A stretch of DNA of 64,000 nt from assembly GCA_947364395.1 (NCBI GenBank), contig CANASS010000004.1:1-64000 (forward strand). Reading direction: 5' to 3'. The translations under genes and the position numbers were made by a program. Below the pieces are notes generated by a model. The model was not told the origin of the DNA, did no database searches, and saw only the letters and a list, made by a program, of their open reading frames with translations. Shown piece after piece: positions 18,103 through 25,175 of the stretch (the first letter of the stretch is position 1; every line of letters begins with the position of its first letter). The stretch comes from an uncultured bacterium. Lineage in GTDB: Bacteria > Bacillota > Clostridia > Oscillospirales > Oscillospiraceae.

Positions 18103-18983
18103 TATTTGAAAATTTCGTTGTCATTTTCATCGGGGCTCTCCAGGGCGCGGCGGGCATTTTTGCGGAAGAAGCTGGGCGTCACGCCGGTGACGGAGCGGAA
18201 CACCTTGGAAAAATAGTTGTAGTCGTCGATGCCCACCTCCTCCGCTACGGCGGATATGGGCAGCGCGCTCTGGACCAGCAGCCGCTTCGCGGCGTCGATG
18301 CGGCGCTGGGCGATGAGCCAGGATAGGGTGCGTCCCCCGGACAGCTCCTTGGCCAGGGCGCACAGCTTGGTGCGGCCGATGTGCAGCTCCTTGGCCATGA
18401 CCGCCAGGGACAGCTTCTCCATATAGTGCTGGTCCAGGTAGAGTTCCAGCCTTTGCAGGTCGCTCTGCTCGGCGCTGAATATGAGGCCCTCCAGCCGGAT
18501 ATAGGCGGCCAGGGCCTCCAGGGTCTCGGCGTAGGACCGCTGCTCCTCTGCGGAAAACTGGCGGAATTGGAAGAAAGCCCGGCGCAGCTCGTCCAGGTCC
18601 CCCTGCCACCAGTCCAGCAGGGACCGGGTCCGCGCCCACTGTTCCTCAATGGAGGCGCTGTCCAGAAAGCACCCAAAGATCAGATAGGCCAGGGGCTCGT
18701 CCTTGCTGTAAAGGGGCATGATGGCTTCGCAGACCCCCAGATGGCAGCGGTAAAACTGAAAGCCGCCGCCGGAGGCATAGTTTTTGACCTTCCAGACATC
18801 GCAGGCAACGCAGCGCTCATGGCCCTCCGGGTCGGCGTTGACGGCCCTGCAAAAGGGGGGATGGCCGCCGAACAGGTAGCGGTCCCGGCCCTGCGCGTCC
18901 AGAATGTTGGCGGGCACGCCGGTGAGGATATTCAGGTTTGCGATCAGCCTGCGCAGGCGTTTTTCATCGAAAAGCGTATTCAT
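18102..18983 (-). CDS. PocR-domain AraC-family transcriptional regulator
   Basis: 293 residues. Residues 1-165 match the PocR ligand-sensing domain (a PAS-like fold that binds small metabolites) with its conserved cysteines (PFCRAVNADPEGHERCVACD; FYRCHLGVCEAIMP). Residues 190-290 form an AraC double helix-turn-helix (LAVMAKELHIGRTKLCALAK; AEEVGIDDYNYFSKVFRSVT followed by GVTPSFFRK). The open frame extends upstream to 19223, but the ATG at 18983 follows GGAGG and begins the family homology. Lying directly upstream of the importer operon on the same strand, it probably activates it. Confidence 0.88.
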   Translation of the reverse strand: MNTLFDEKRLRRLIANLNILTGVPANILDAQGRDRYLFGGHPPFCRAVNADPEGHERCVACDVWKVKNYASGGGFQFYRCHLGVCEAIMPLYSKDEPLAYLIFGCFLDSASIEEQWARTRSLLDWWQGDLDELRRAFFQFRQFSAEEQRSYAETLEALAAYIRLEGLIFSAEQSDLQRLELYLDQHYMEKLSLAVMAKELHIGRTKLCALAKELSGGRTLSWLIAQRRIDAAKRLLVQSALPISAVAEEVGIDDYNYFSKVFRSVTGVTPSFFRKNARRALESPDENDNEIFK

Positions 18984-19009
18984 CGCCCTGCCGCCTCCAG
19001 AGAAAATTT

Positions 19010-19056
19010 GCGCTTTGCCCCAGGCAAAGCGCAAAGGGGCGTACGCCCCTTTGCGT
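19010..19056. repeat. nested inverted repeats upstream of the AraC gene
   Basis: Two adjacent dyads. GCGCTTTGCC with GGCAAAGCGC is immediately followed by a perfect 26-base palindrome spanning CGCAAAGGGGCG and CGCCCCTTTGCG around a central TA. The 267 bases between the regulator and thiN contain no gene that I can support. A related element with AGGGGCGTAC and CAAAGC motifs occurs at 40497-40535. Confidence 0.6.
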
Positions 19057-19250
19057 AAAGCTTCTGAAATTCTGTCCTGCGTTTCCCCGTCCGCTCCTTG
19101 ACAGTTCCCATGATAACATACTTTTGTCTGGATTTCAATGAGGAACCAGGCCGGACGGCTTAAACGCCGTGTCAATGCTGTGGATACGGCGCAAGCGTGG
19201 GCCATGCCCCCCAGCCAGTCCAAAGGAACGATCCCCGAAGCGTCCCGCCG

Positions 19251-19883
19251 TCAGGAGCCCCGCCGCACCCTGACCAGCAGCAGCTCCCCCTCCTCCACGG
19301 ACACCCTGGCCCGGCGGCCGGGCAGCACCTCGTTGCTGACACCGTACTGATAGGTACACGGGATTTCCGCGTCCCGCAGGGGGTACTTCGCGTCCTCAAT
19401 GGAGACGCCCCGGGCGGTCCCGGAGATGTTCAGCAGGGAGAAAAAAGGAAAGGAATCGTCAATATAGACCGGCTCCCGCCCCACCACCTCCATCTCCGAA
19501 TAGTCGTCCAGCAGCAGGGCCCGCTTGCCCTGGGCGTGGAGGGAGAGCAGGATGGACAGGTTGCCCAGGGTGTGGTCCAGCCGTCCCCCCGCCGTGCCAA
19601 GGAGCAAAAAGTTGTCAAAGCCCCGTTTGACAGCCTCCTTCACGGCGTATACCGTATCGGTATCGTCCTTCTCGCAGGGCAACACGATGGTCTCCACATT
19701 CAGGTGGGGGTTTTCGTGGGAGTCGAAATCCCCCACGATCAAGTGGGGCTCAATGCCCAGTGCCTCCTGGTGAAACAGCCCGCTGTCACAGAAGATATTG
19801 AAATCGTCCGGGTTCAGGTACTCCCAGACGGCCTGGTGGTCCTTGATAGCCGCCCCGCCGATGACGACGCACCGCCGCTTCAT
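19251..19883 (-). CDS. thiN: thiamine diphosphokinase
   Basis: 210-residue enzyme transferring pyrophosphate from ATP to thiamine to form thiamine diphosphate. Catalytic aspartates are visible in FNIFCDSGLF, the IVGDFDSHENP motif and LPCEKDDTDTVYAVKEAV; the central LLLGTAGGRLDHTLGNLSIL is diagnostic of the TPK catalytic domain. It is the last gene of the thiamine operon, 12 bases after thiC, with GAGGAGGG upstream of ATG. Because it uses free thiamine, a phosphatase acting on ThiE's product is needed; see the HAD gene at 22090. Confidence 0.93.
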   Translation of the reverse strand: MKRRCVVIGGAAIKDHQAVWEYLNPDDFNIFCDSGLFHQEALGIEPHLIVGDFDSHENPHLNVETIVLPCEKDDTDTVYAVKEAVKRGFDNFLLLGTAGGRLDHTLGNLSILLSLHAQGKRALLLDDYSEMEVVGREPVYIDDSFPFFSLLNISGTARGVSIEDAKYPLRDAEIPCTYQYGVSNEVLPGRRARVSVEEGELLLVRVRRGS

Positions 19884-19895
19884 GCCGCTCCCTCC

Positions 19896-21200
19896 TCACA
19901 GGATATCAATGTATTCGCCGCTCAGCGCCTTGTTCATGCTGCGCACGGCGCAGAACTTTCCGCACATGGAGCAGCTGTCCTCGTGCTCCGGGGCCCGGTC
20001 CGCCCGGATGGCCTTGGCGGTCTCCGGGTCCAGGGAGCACTCCCACTGTTTCTCCCAGTCAAAGGTCCGCCGGGCGTCCGCCATGGCGTCGTCCAGGTCC
20101 CGGGCGTGGGGGAGCTTTTTGGCGATGTCCGCCGCGTGGGCGGCGATCTTGGAGGCGATGATCCCCTGCTTCACATCGTCCACGTTGGGCAGAGCCAGGT
20201 GCTCGGCGGGGGTGACGTAGCACAGGAAGGCCGCGCCTGCGGACGCCGCCACCGCTCCGCCGATGGCGGCGGTGATGTGGTCGTAGCCGGGGGCGATGTC
20301 GGTGACGATGGGGCCCAGCACGTAGAAGGGGGCCCCCATGCAGATGGTCTGCTGGAGCTTCATGTTGGCCTCGATCTGGTCCAGGGGCATGTGTCCCGGG
20401 CCCTCCACCATCACCTGCACGTCCCGGGCCCAGGCCCGTTTGGTCAGCTCGCCCAGCCGTACCAGCTCCTCGATCTGGCATACGTCGCTGCCGTCGGCCA
20501 GACAGCCAGGGCGGCAGGCGTCTCCCAGGGAGATGGTCACGTCGTACTCCCGGCAGATGTCCAGAATCTCGTCAAAATACTCATAGAAAGGATTCTCTTC
20601 CCCGGTCATGCTCATCCAGGCAAACACCAGGGAGCCTCCCCGGGACACGATGTTCATCTTCCGCTTGTGGGTCTTGATCTGCTCAATGGTCTTGCGGGTG
20701 ATGCCGCAGTGGAGGGTGACGAAATCCACCCCGTCCTGGGCGTGGAGCCGCACCACGTCGATGAAATCCTTGGCGGTCAGCGTGGCCAGATCCCGCTGGT
20801 AGTGGATGACGCTGTCGTACACCGGCACGGTGCCGATCATGGCGGGGCACTCCCGCGCCAGTTTCCGGCGGAAGGGCTGGGTGTCGCCGTGGGAGGACAG
20901 GTCCATAATGGCCTCCGCCCCCATGTCCACCGCCGCCATCACCTTTTTCATCTCCACGTCGTAGTCCTTGCAGTCCCGGGACACCCCCAGGTTCACGTTG
21001 ATCTTGGTGCGCAGCATGGACCCCACCCCGTTGGGCTCCAGGCAGCCGTGCAGCTTATTGGCACAGATGACCGCCTGCCCCTTGGCCACCAGCTCCCGGA
21101 TCTCCTCGGTTGCGCGGTACTCCTTCTTCGCCACCGCCTCCATCTCGGGGGTGATGATGCCCTTTCGGGCGGCCTCCATCTGGGTCGCGTAGTTTCTCAT
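19896..21200 (-). CDS. thiC: phosphomethylpyrimidine synthase ThiC
   Basis: 434-residue radical SAM enzyme converting aminoimidazole ribotide to HMP phosphate. Conserved stretches include [29 protein letters not shown] and [16 protein letters not shown]. The C-terminal iron-sulphur cysteines appear as CSMCGKFC, a slightly compressed version of the CxxCxxxxC arrangement seen in longer ThiC proteins. The protein belongs to the short (about 430 residue) anaerobe-type class. The frame continues to 21497, but ATG 21200 has AAAGGGAG upstream and matches family starts. Confidence 0.96.
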   Translation of the reverse strand: MRNYATQMEAARKGIITPEMEAVAKKEYRATEEIRELVAKGQAVICANKLHGCLEPNGVGSMLRTKINVNLGVSRDCKDYDVEMKKVMAAVDMGAEAIMDLSSHGDTQPFRRKLARECPAMIGTVPVYDSVIHYQRDLATLTAKDFIDVVRLHAQDGVDFVTLHCGITRKTIEQIKTHKRKMNIVSRGGSLVFAWMSMTGEENPFYEYFDEILDICREYDVTISLGDACRPGCLADGSDVCQIEELVRLGELTKRAWARDVQVMVEGPGHMPLDQIEANMKLQQTICMGAPFYVLGPIVTDIAPGYDHITAAIGGAVAASAGAAFLCYVTPAEHLALPNVDDVKQGIIASKIAAHAADIAKKLPHARDLDDAMADARRTFDWEKQWECSLDPETAKAIRADRAPEHEDSCSMCGKFCAVRSMNKALSGEYIDIL

Positions 21201-21226
21201 GATGCCTGCTCCCTTTCTGTGAATAT

Positions 21227-22030
21227 TCAAGCCTCCTGGGCGAAACGACTGGTCAGGTCGAAGATGTGGTCCATGGGTCCGGCCCCCCGCCCCAGGTCCA
21301 GCCCCGCCGCCAGCGCCCCGGAGATGTACTCCTTGGCCCGCCTCACCGACTCCTCCAGGGAGAAGCCCTTGGCCAGGTTGGCGGCGATAGCGCTGGACAG
21401 GGTGCACCCCGTGCCGTGGGTGTTGGGGGTGTCGATCCGCTCCCCGTGGAACCAGGTCAGCTCTCCCCGGGCGCACAGCAGGTCGTCCGCGTCGCACAGG
21501 GCGTGGCCCCCCTTGAGGAGCACCGGACAGGAGAAGTCCGCGCTGATCTTCTTCGCGGCCCGTTCCATGTCCTCCCGGCTTCGGATGGACATGCCCGACA
21601 GCACTTCCCCCTCCGGGATGTTGGGGGTGGCCAGGGCGGCCAGGGGGAACAGCTCCCGGGTGAGGGCCTCCACCGCGTCCGTTTTCATCAGCGCCGACCC
21701 GCTGGTGGCCACCATCACCGGGTCCACCACGATATTCCCCGCCCGGTGGAAACGCAGCCGTCCCGCTATGGCCTCCACCAGCCCGGCGGAGGCCACCATG
21801 CCGATCTTCACCGCGTCGGGGAAAATGTCCTCGAACACCGCGTCCAGCTGTTCCTCCAGGAATTGGGGGCTGACCTCCAGAATCCCCCGCACGCCGGTGG
21901 TGTTCTGGGCGGTGAGGGCCGTGACGGCGCTCATGCCGTAGACGCCGTTCATGGCCATGGTTTTCAGGTCGGCCTGAATTCCGGCGCCTCCGCTGGAATC
22001 GCTGCCGGCGATGGATAATGCGGTTTTCAT
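21227..22030 (-). CDS. thiD: hydroxymethylpyrimidine/phosphomethylpyrimidine kinase
   Basis: 267-residue ribokinase-fold enzyme phosphorylating HMP and HMP phosphate. Signatures are [20 protein letters not shown] at the N-terminus, [22 protein letters not shown] and the catalytic [18 protein letters not shown] with its GTGC anion hole and aspartate/cysteine region. It sits between the HAD gene and thiC in the thiamine operon, with GGGGGAG before the ATG. Confidence 0.96.
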   Translation of the reverse strand: MKTALSIAGSDSSGGAGIQADLKTMAMNGVYGMSAVTALTAQNTTGVRGILEVSPQFLEEQLDAVFEDIFPDAVKIGMVASAGLVEAIAGRLRFHRAGNIVVDPVMVATSGSALMKTDAVEALTRELFPLAALATPNIPEGEVLSGMSIRSREDMERAAKKISADFSCPVLLKGGHALCDADDLLCARGELTWFHGERIDTPNTHGTGCTLSSAIAANLAKGFSLEESVRRAKEYISGALAAGLDLGRGAGPMDHIFDLTSRFAQEA

Positions 22031-22089
22031 TGCTGTCTCCCCCTGCGTTATTTTTTATAGAGCGTCAAACTGCTCAAAGCTCCCAGCAA

Positions 22090-22746
22090 TCAAGCCGGAA
22101 GAAGCTCCCTGAGTTTATCCAGCTGCGCCAGGTTTTCCAAGTAAACGTCTGCCAGGGCGCGGACCTCGTCCCGTCCCTTTTCGTGGCTGTCATAGACCGC
22201 CGCCACGGGGAACCCGGCCTTTTTCGCCGTGCGGACGGCGTAGAGCGCGTCGTCAAACACCAGGGTTTCCTCCCGCACAGTCCCCAAAAACCGAAGCGCC
22301 GCCTCAAAAATATGGGGCTCGTTTTTGCCGTGTCCCACCTCGCCGCAGGTGAAGATCCTCCCGAAGCAGGACAGCACCCCGCACCGCTCCAAGGCGGCCT
22401 CCACCAGATACCGATCCGTAGCGGTGGCGACGCACAGCTTCACCCCACGGCGGGAAAGCTCCCGCACAAGCTCCCCCGCCCCCAGCTTCAAGGCGGCCCT
22501 GTGCCGGTAGAAGTCCTCCAGCAGGGCGTTTACCCCCGCCGTGATCTCCTCCACGGACAGGGTCACGCCGTACTCGGTCTGATAGTACCGGGCCGCCTGG
22601 TCCAGGCTCATATCCTTGAACACCTCGTTCAGGTTCTCCTTCGGCTCAAACCCGATGGAGCGCAGGTAGTCCGCCCCCACGGTGTCCCAGATGGACATGG
22701 AGTCCAGCAGGGTGCCGTCCACGTCAAAGACCGCCCCGGCAATCAT
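22090..22746 (-). CDS. HAD-family hydrolase in thiamine operon, candidate thiamine-monophosphate phosphatase
   Basis: 218-residue HAD-IA phosphatase. The nucleophile motif is VFDVDGTLLDSM, motif II is CVATATDR, and the acidic motif IV is LVFDDALYAVRTAKKAG. The ATG at 22746 overlaps the thiE stop codon by 4 bases, so both are co-translated. The open frame extends to 23202 only as a shadow. The operon has ThiE and ThiN but no ThiL was seen, so a phosphatase that dephosphorylates thiamine monophosphate would complete the route; HAD enzymes with this role are known in other bacteria. The assignment here is inference from context. Confidence 0.85.
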   Translation of the reverse strand: MIAGAVFDVDGTLLDSMSIWDTVGADYLRSIGFEPKENLNEVFKDMSLDQAARYYQTEYGVTLSVEEITAGVNALLEDFYRHRAALKLGAGELVRELSRRGVKLCVATATDRYLVEAALERCGVLSCFGRIFTCGEVGHGKNEPHIFEAALRFLGTVREETLVFDDALYAVRTAKKAGFPVAAVYDSHEKGRDEVRALADVYLENLAQLDKLRELLPA

Positions 22747-23384
22747 GGGCCCACCGCCCTGCGGGCCAGCTCCTTCAGCTCCCGGCAGCGGCCCTCGATG
22801 TCCTCCGCCCCGAAGATGGCGGACACCAGGGCCACCCCATCGATCCCCGTGCCGGACAGCTCCAGGATGTTGTCCTTCCCGATTCCGCCGATGGCGGCCA
22901 CGGGAATGTCCACGGCGGCGCAGATGTCCTTCAGGGTCTGGCGGGACACCGCCTCGGCGTCCAGCTTGGTGGAGGTGGCGAACACCGCCCCCACCCCCAG
23001 GTAGTCCGCCCCGGCCCGCTGGGCGGCAAGGGCCTCCTCCACGGTCCGGGCGGACACGCCGATCATCATGCCCCCGCCCACAGCGGCCCGGACGCGGCCC
23101 GCCTCCATATCGCTCTGGCCCACGTGAACGCCGTCCGCGCCGCAGGCCAAGGCGATCTCCACGTTGTCGTTGATGATAAACGGCACGCCGTAAGCCCGGC
23201 ACAGGCCCCCGATTTCCCTGGCCTGCGCCAGAAATTCCGCCTCCGGCAAATCCTTTTCCCGGAGCTGGACGCAGGTGACGCCCCCCTTCAAGGCGCGCTC
23301 CACCTGCTGGTACAGGGTCTGGGCCCCGGTCCAGGCCCGGTCGGTGACGGCGTAGAGCAGCATGGTATCCTTTTTACATCTCAT
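22743..23384 (-). CDS. thiE: thiamine-phosphate synthase
   Basis: 213-residue TIM-barrel enzyme joining HMP-PP with thiazole phosphate to give thiamine monophosphate. Family motifs are LLYAVTDRAW, CVQLREKDLPEAEFL, FIINDNVEIALACGADGVHVGQSDM, ADYLGVGAVFATSTK and IPVAAIGGI, in the expected order. ATG 23384 is taken as the start. A TTG at 23402 overlaps the thiM stop and an internal ATG at 23363 with AAGGAT upstream would also work. It lies between thiM and the HAD gene. Confidence 0.94.
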   Translation of the reverse strand: MRCKKDTMLLYAVTDRAWTGAQTLYQQVERALKGGVTCVQLREKDLPEAEFLAQAREIGGLCRAYGVPFIINDNVEIALACGADGVHVGQSDMEAGRVRAAVGGGMMIGVSARTVEEALAAQRAGADYLGVGAVFATSTKLDAEAVSRQTLKDICAAVDIPVAAIGGIGKDNILELSGTGIDGVALVSAIFGAEDIEGRCRELKELARRAVGP

Positions 23385-23398
23385 GGTCCCACATCCTG

Positions 23399-24220
23399 TC
23401 AAAGTATCTCATAGTTCGCGCACCGCTCCAGGGTCTCCCCGTCCAGATGGTACGCCGCGTCAATGATATAATTGCGGTAGGAGGCGTTTCCGTCCAGCTC
23501 CCCCAGCCGCCGGTGGGCGATCTCCCCGCACACGCCCATGGCGCATACAGCCGCAGCAGCAGCCTCCAGGGGCCTGTCGGGGCTGGCGGCCACATAGGCT
23601 GCCGTCATCGCGGACAGCTGGCAGCCCGTCCCGGTGACACGGCTCATCATGGGGTGGCCGTTGAAGATGCAGAAGGCCCGCTCCCCCCCGGCCACGATGT
23701 CGATGGCCCCGGTGATGGCGGCGACCGCCCCAGTTTTCCGGGCGAAGTCCTTGGCGAAGCGGACTGCCTCCTCCAGCGATTCCTTGGTCACCGCGTCCCC
23801 CACGCCTGCGTCCACCCCCCGGGTGGACCCGCTCCCCAGAGCCAGGGTCTTGATCTCGGAGATGTTCCCCCGGACGACGGCAAAGCGCACCTGGTCCAGC
23901 AGGCCCAGGGCGGTGTCCGTCCGCAGCCTGGACGCCCCTGCCCCCACCGGGTCCAGCACCACGGGACGGCCCAGCTGGTTGGCCTTCTTCCCCGCGGCCA
24001 GCATGGCGGGGATGGTTCGGGCGTTCAGGGTTCCGATGTTGATGTTCAGCCCGGCGCAGAGGGCGGTGATCTCCTCCGCCTCGCCGGCGTCGTCGGCCAT
24101 GATGGGCGAGCCGCCACAGGCCAGCAGGATGTTGGCGCAGTCGTTGACCGTGACATAGTTGGTGATGTTGTGGACCAGCGGATGGCGCCGTCTCACGTTG
24201 TCAAGCAGTTCTCCCAGCAT
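23399..24220 (-). CDS. thiM: hydroxyethylthiazole kinase
   Basis: 273-residue salvage enzyme phosphorylating the thiazole alcohol. Diagnostic sequences are HNITNYVTVNDCANILLACG, MADDAGEAEEI, VVLDPVGAGASRLR, the catalytic SRVTGTGCQLSAMTAAYVA and a closing alpha helix. No thiazole-synthesis genes (thiG, thiH, thiS, thiF) are in the window, so the organism may depend on this salvage route. Follows thiW by 3 bases. Confidence 0.96.
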   Translation of the reverse strand: MLGELLDNVRRRHPLVHNITNYVTVNDCANILLACGGSPIMADDAGEAEEITALCAGLNINIGTLNARTIPAMLAAGKKANQLGRPVVLDPVGAGASRLRTDTALGLLDQVRFAVVRGNISEIKTLALGSGSTRGVDAGVGDAVTKESLEEAVRFAKDFARKTGAVAAITGAIDIVAGGERAFCIFNGHPMMSRVTGTGCQLSAMTAAYVAASPDRPLEAAAAAVCAMGVCGEIAHRRLGELDGNASYRNYIIDAAYHLDGETLERCANYEIL

Positions 24221-24223
24221 GGC

Positions 24224-24739
24224 TCAGACCTCCTCCCCTTGACGCTTCAGCGCGCCGGACCGGCTCAGCGCCCCCAGAATGACACCGGACAGCGCCGCCC
24301 CCGCCGCTGTGGAGATGAAAAACGGGATGATGTAAGCGTAAAACGCGATCTCCCCCGCGCTCTGCCCCAGCGCCAGGACGGCCACCGGGTAGGCGCACAG
24401 CCCGCCCAGCACCGCCGTGCCCAACACCTCCGCCAGCAGGGTCAGGGGGATGCTTTTCGTTTTCCAATAGGCCAGAGCGCACAGCAGCGCTCCGCACATG
24501 CTGCCCGGAAAGGCCATGGGGCTGCCCAGCCCCAGCAGGTTGCGGATCAGGCTGGCCCCGAAGGCCGCCCCCACGCCGTAGCCGGGGCCCAGGAATACGG
24601 CGCACAGGATATTGACCATATGCTGCACTGGGGCGCATTTGCTCCCGGCGATGGGGAAGGAAAGCAGGCTCCCCGCCACCGCCACGGCGCACAGCACGGC
24701 GGCAAGGCACAGCTTTTGCGTTCGGTCCATGTTCTTCAT
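24224..24739 (-). CDS. thiW: ThiW-type thiazole transporter S-component
   Basis: 171-residue membrane protein, predicted energy-coupling-factor S component for hydroxyethylthiazole. The N-terminal AAVLCAVAVAGSLLSFPIAG and the HMVNILCAVFLGPGYGVGAA region match ThiW; five to six membrane helices follow. It has no own ATPase and would use a shared ECF module. AAAGGAG lies 8 bases before the ATG. As first gene of the operon, it is preceded by two structured RNA elements. Confidence 0.93.
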   Translation of the reverse strand: MKNMDRTQKLCLAAVLCAVAVAGSLLSFPIAGSKCAPVQHMVNILCAVFLGPGYGVGAAFGASLIRNLLGLGSPMAFPGSMCGALLCALAYWKTKSIPLTLLAEVLGTAVLGGLCAYPVAVLALGQSAGEIAFYAYIIPFFISTAAGAALSGVILGALSRSGALKRQGEEV

Positions 24740-24777
24740 GGTGTGATCTCCTTTGAAAATGATGTGAGAACGGCAGT

Positions 24778-24880
24778 CACAGCGTCGCTCCCCAAATGCG
24801 CGGCCACCGCCGCGGCAGGTTCGTTCGGTCGAAGCTCACTGGCTTCCTCTCACGCCGGAACACGGCTTCCCATCGCTGTG
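24778..24880 (-). ncRNA. TPP-riboswitch-like structured leader element (divergent, second copy)
   Basis: Between the riboswitch terminator and thiW, a 7-bp closing stem (CACAGCG at 24880-24874 with CGCTGTG at 24784-24778) encloses three hairpins: GCCG/CGGC (24866-24854), GAAGC/GCTTC (24846-24831) and GCGGC/GCCGC (24813-24800). The middle part reads TGAGAGGAAG, then GTGA, CTTCGACCG and AACCTG, almost the same as the genuine TPP riboswitch upstream. The pyrophosphate-sensing GGATAATGCCA block is missing and replaced by an unrelated GC-rich hairpin. It may be a degenerate tandem riboswitch or a variant with another ligand. Confidence 0.5.
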
Positions 24881-24967
24881 CTTACAGACCTGAGGCGCTC
24901 CCCTCCTGTCCGCCCAAATTGAATTGGGATATGCCGGCTCCCACTTCCTTTCCAAAAAAGCTGGGAC

Positions 24968-24999
24968 AAAAAACAGAGGCCGCCCAATTTGGCGGCCTC
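24968..24999 (-). terminator. TPP riboswitch-controlled intrinsic terminator
   Basis: On the minus strand GAGGCCGCC and GGCGGCCTC form a 9-bp stem with a 6-base loop, followed by TGTTTTTTG. Placed about 20 bases after the riboswitch aptamer, it is the expected expression platform for TPP-induced termination. Downstream (24913-24928) lies another small dyad, CCCAATT / AATTTGGG-like, of unclear use. Confidence 0.9.
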
Positions 25000-25017
25000 C
25001 ATCAAAACCCATGCTGC

Positions 25018-25107
25018 ACAGGCATCCCTACGTTGGCATTATCCAAATCAGGTTACCGGTCGAAGGTCACACCTTCCTCTCAGCCTGTACTACAAGCTCC
25101 CGTCTGT
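25018..25107 (-). ncRNA. TPP riboswitch (THI element)
   Basis: All conserved blocks are present on the minus strand: the P2 stem ending in GGCTGAGA (pyrimidine-binding loop), a P3 hairpin GAAGG/CCTTC, GACCGGTAACCTGATTTGG, then GGATAATGCCAACGTAGGGA (pyrophosphate-binding arm). An outer ACAG/CTGT pairing closes P1. It binds thiamine diphosphate and should repress the thiW-thiM-thiE-HAD-thiD-thiC-thiN operon. Confidence 0.97.
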
Positions 25108-25123
25108 TCAATTGTCCAGAGGC

Positions 25124-25152
25124 ATTATACCCCTATTCTCCCCGTTTTGCAA
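25124..25152 (-). promoter_or_regulatory. promoter of the thiamine operon
   Basis: On the minus strand TTGCAA (25152-25147) and TATAAT (25129-25124) with a 17-base spacer, placing the start of transcription a few bases before the riboswitch. Confidence 0.7.
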
Positions 25153-25175
25153 GACTTTTTTTGCGGGCGCCCCCC

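Noticed and set aside
19197..21941. Long plus-strand frame over thiN, thiC and thiD
   Set aside because: It is antisense to three well-recognised thiamine genes and has no domain.
24778..24880. Cobalamin riboswitch
   Set aside because: GGGGAGCGAC and GCCAGTG looked similar to cobalamin-box pieces, but order and spacing do not fit, and the sequence aligns much better with the neighbouring TPP riboswitch.
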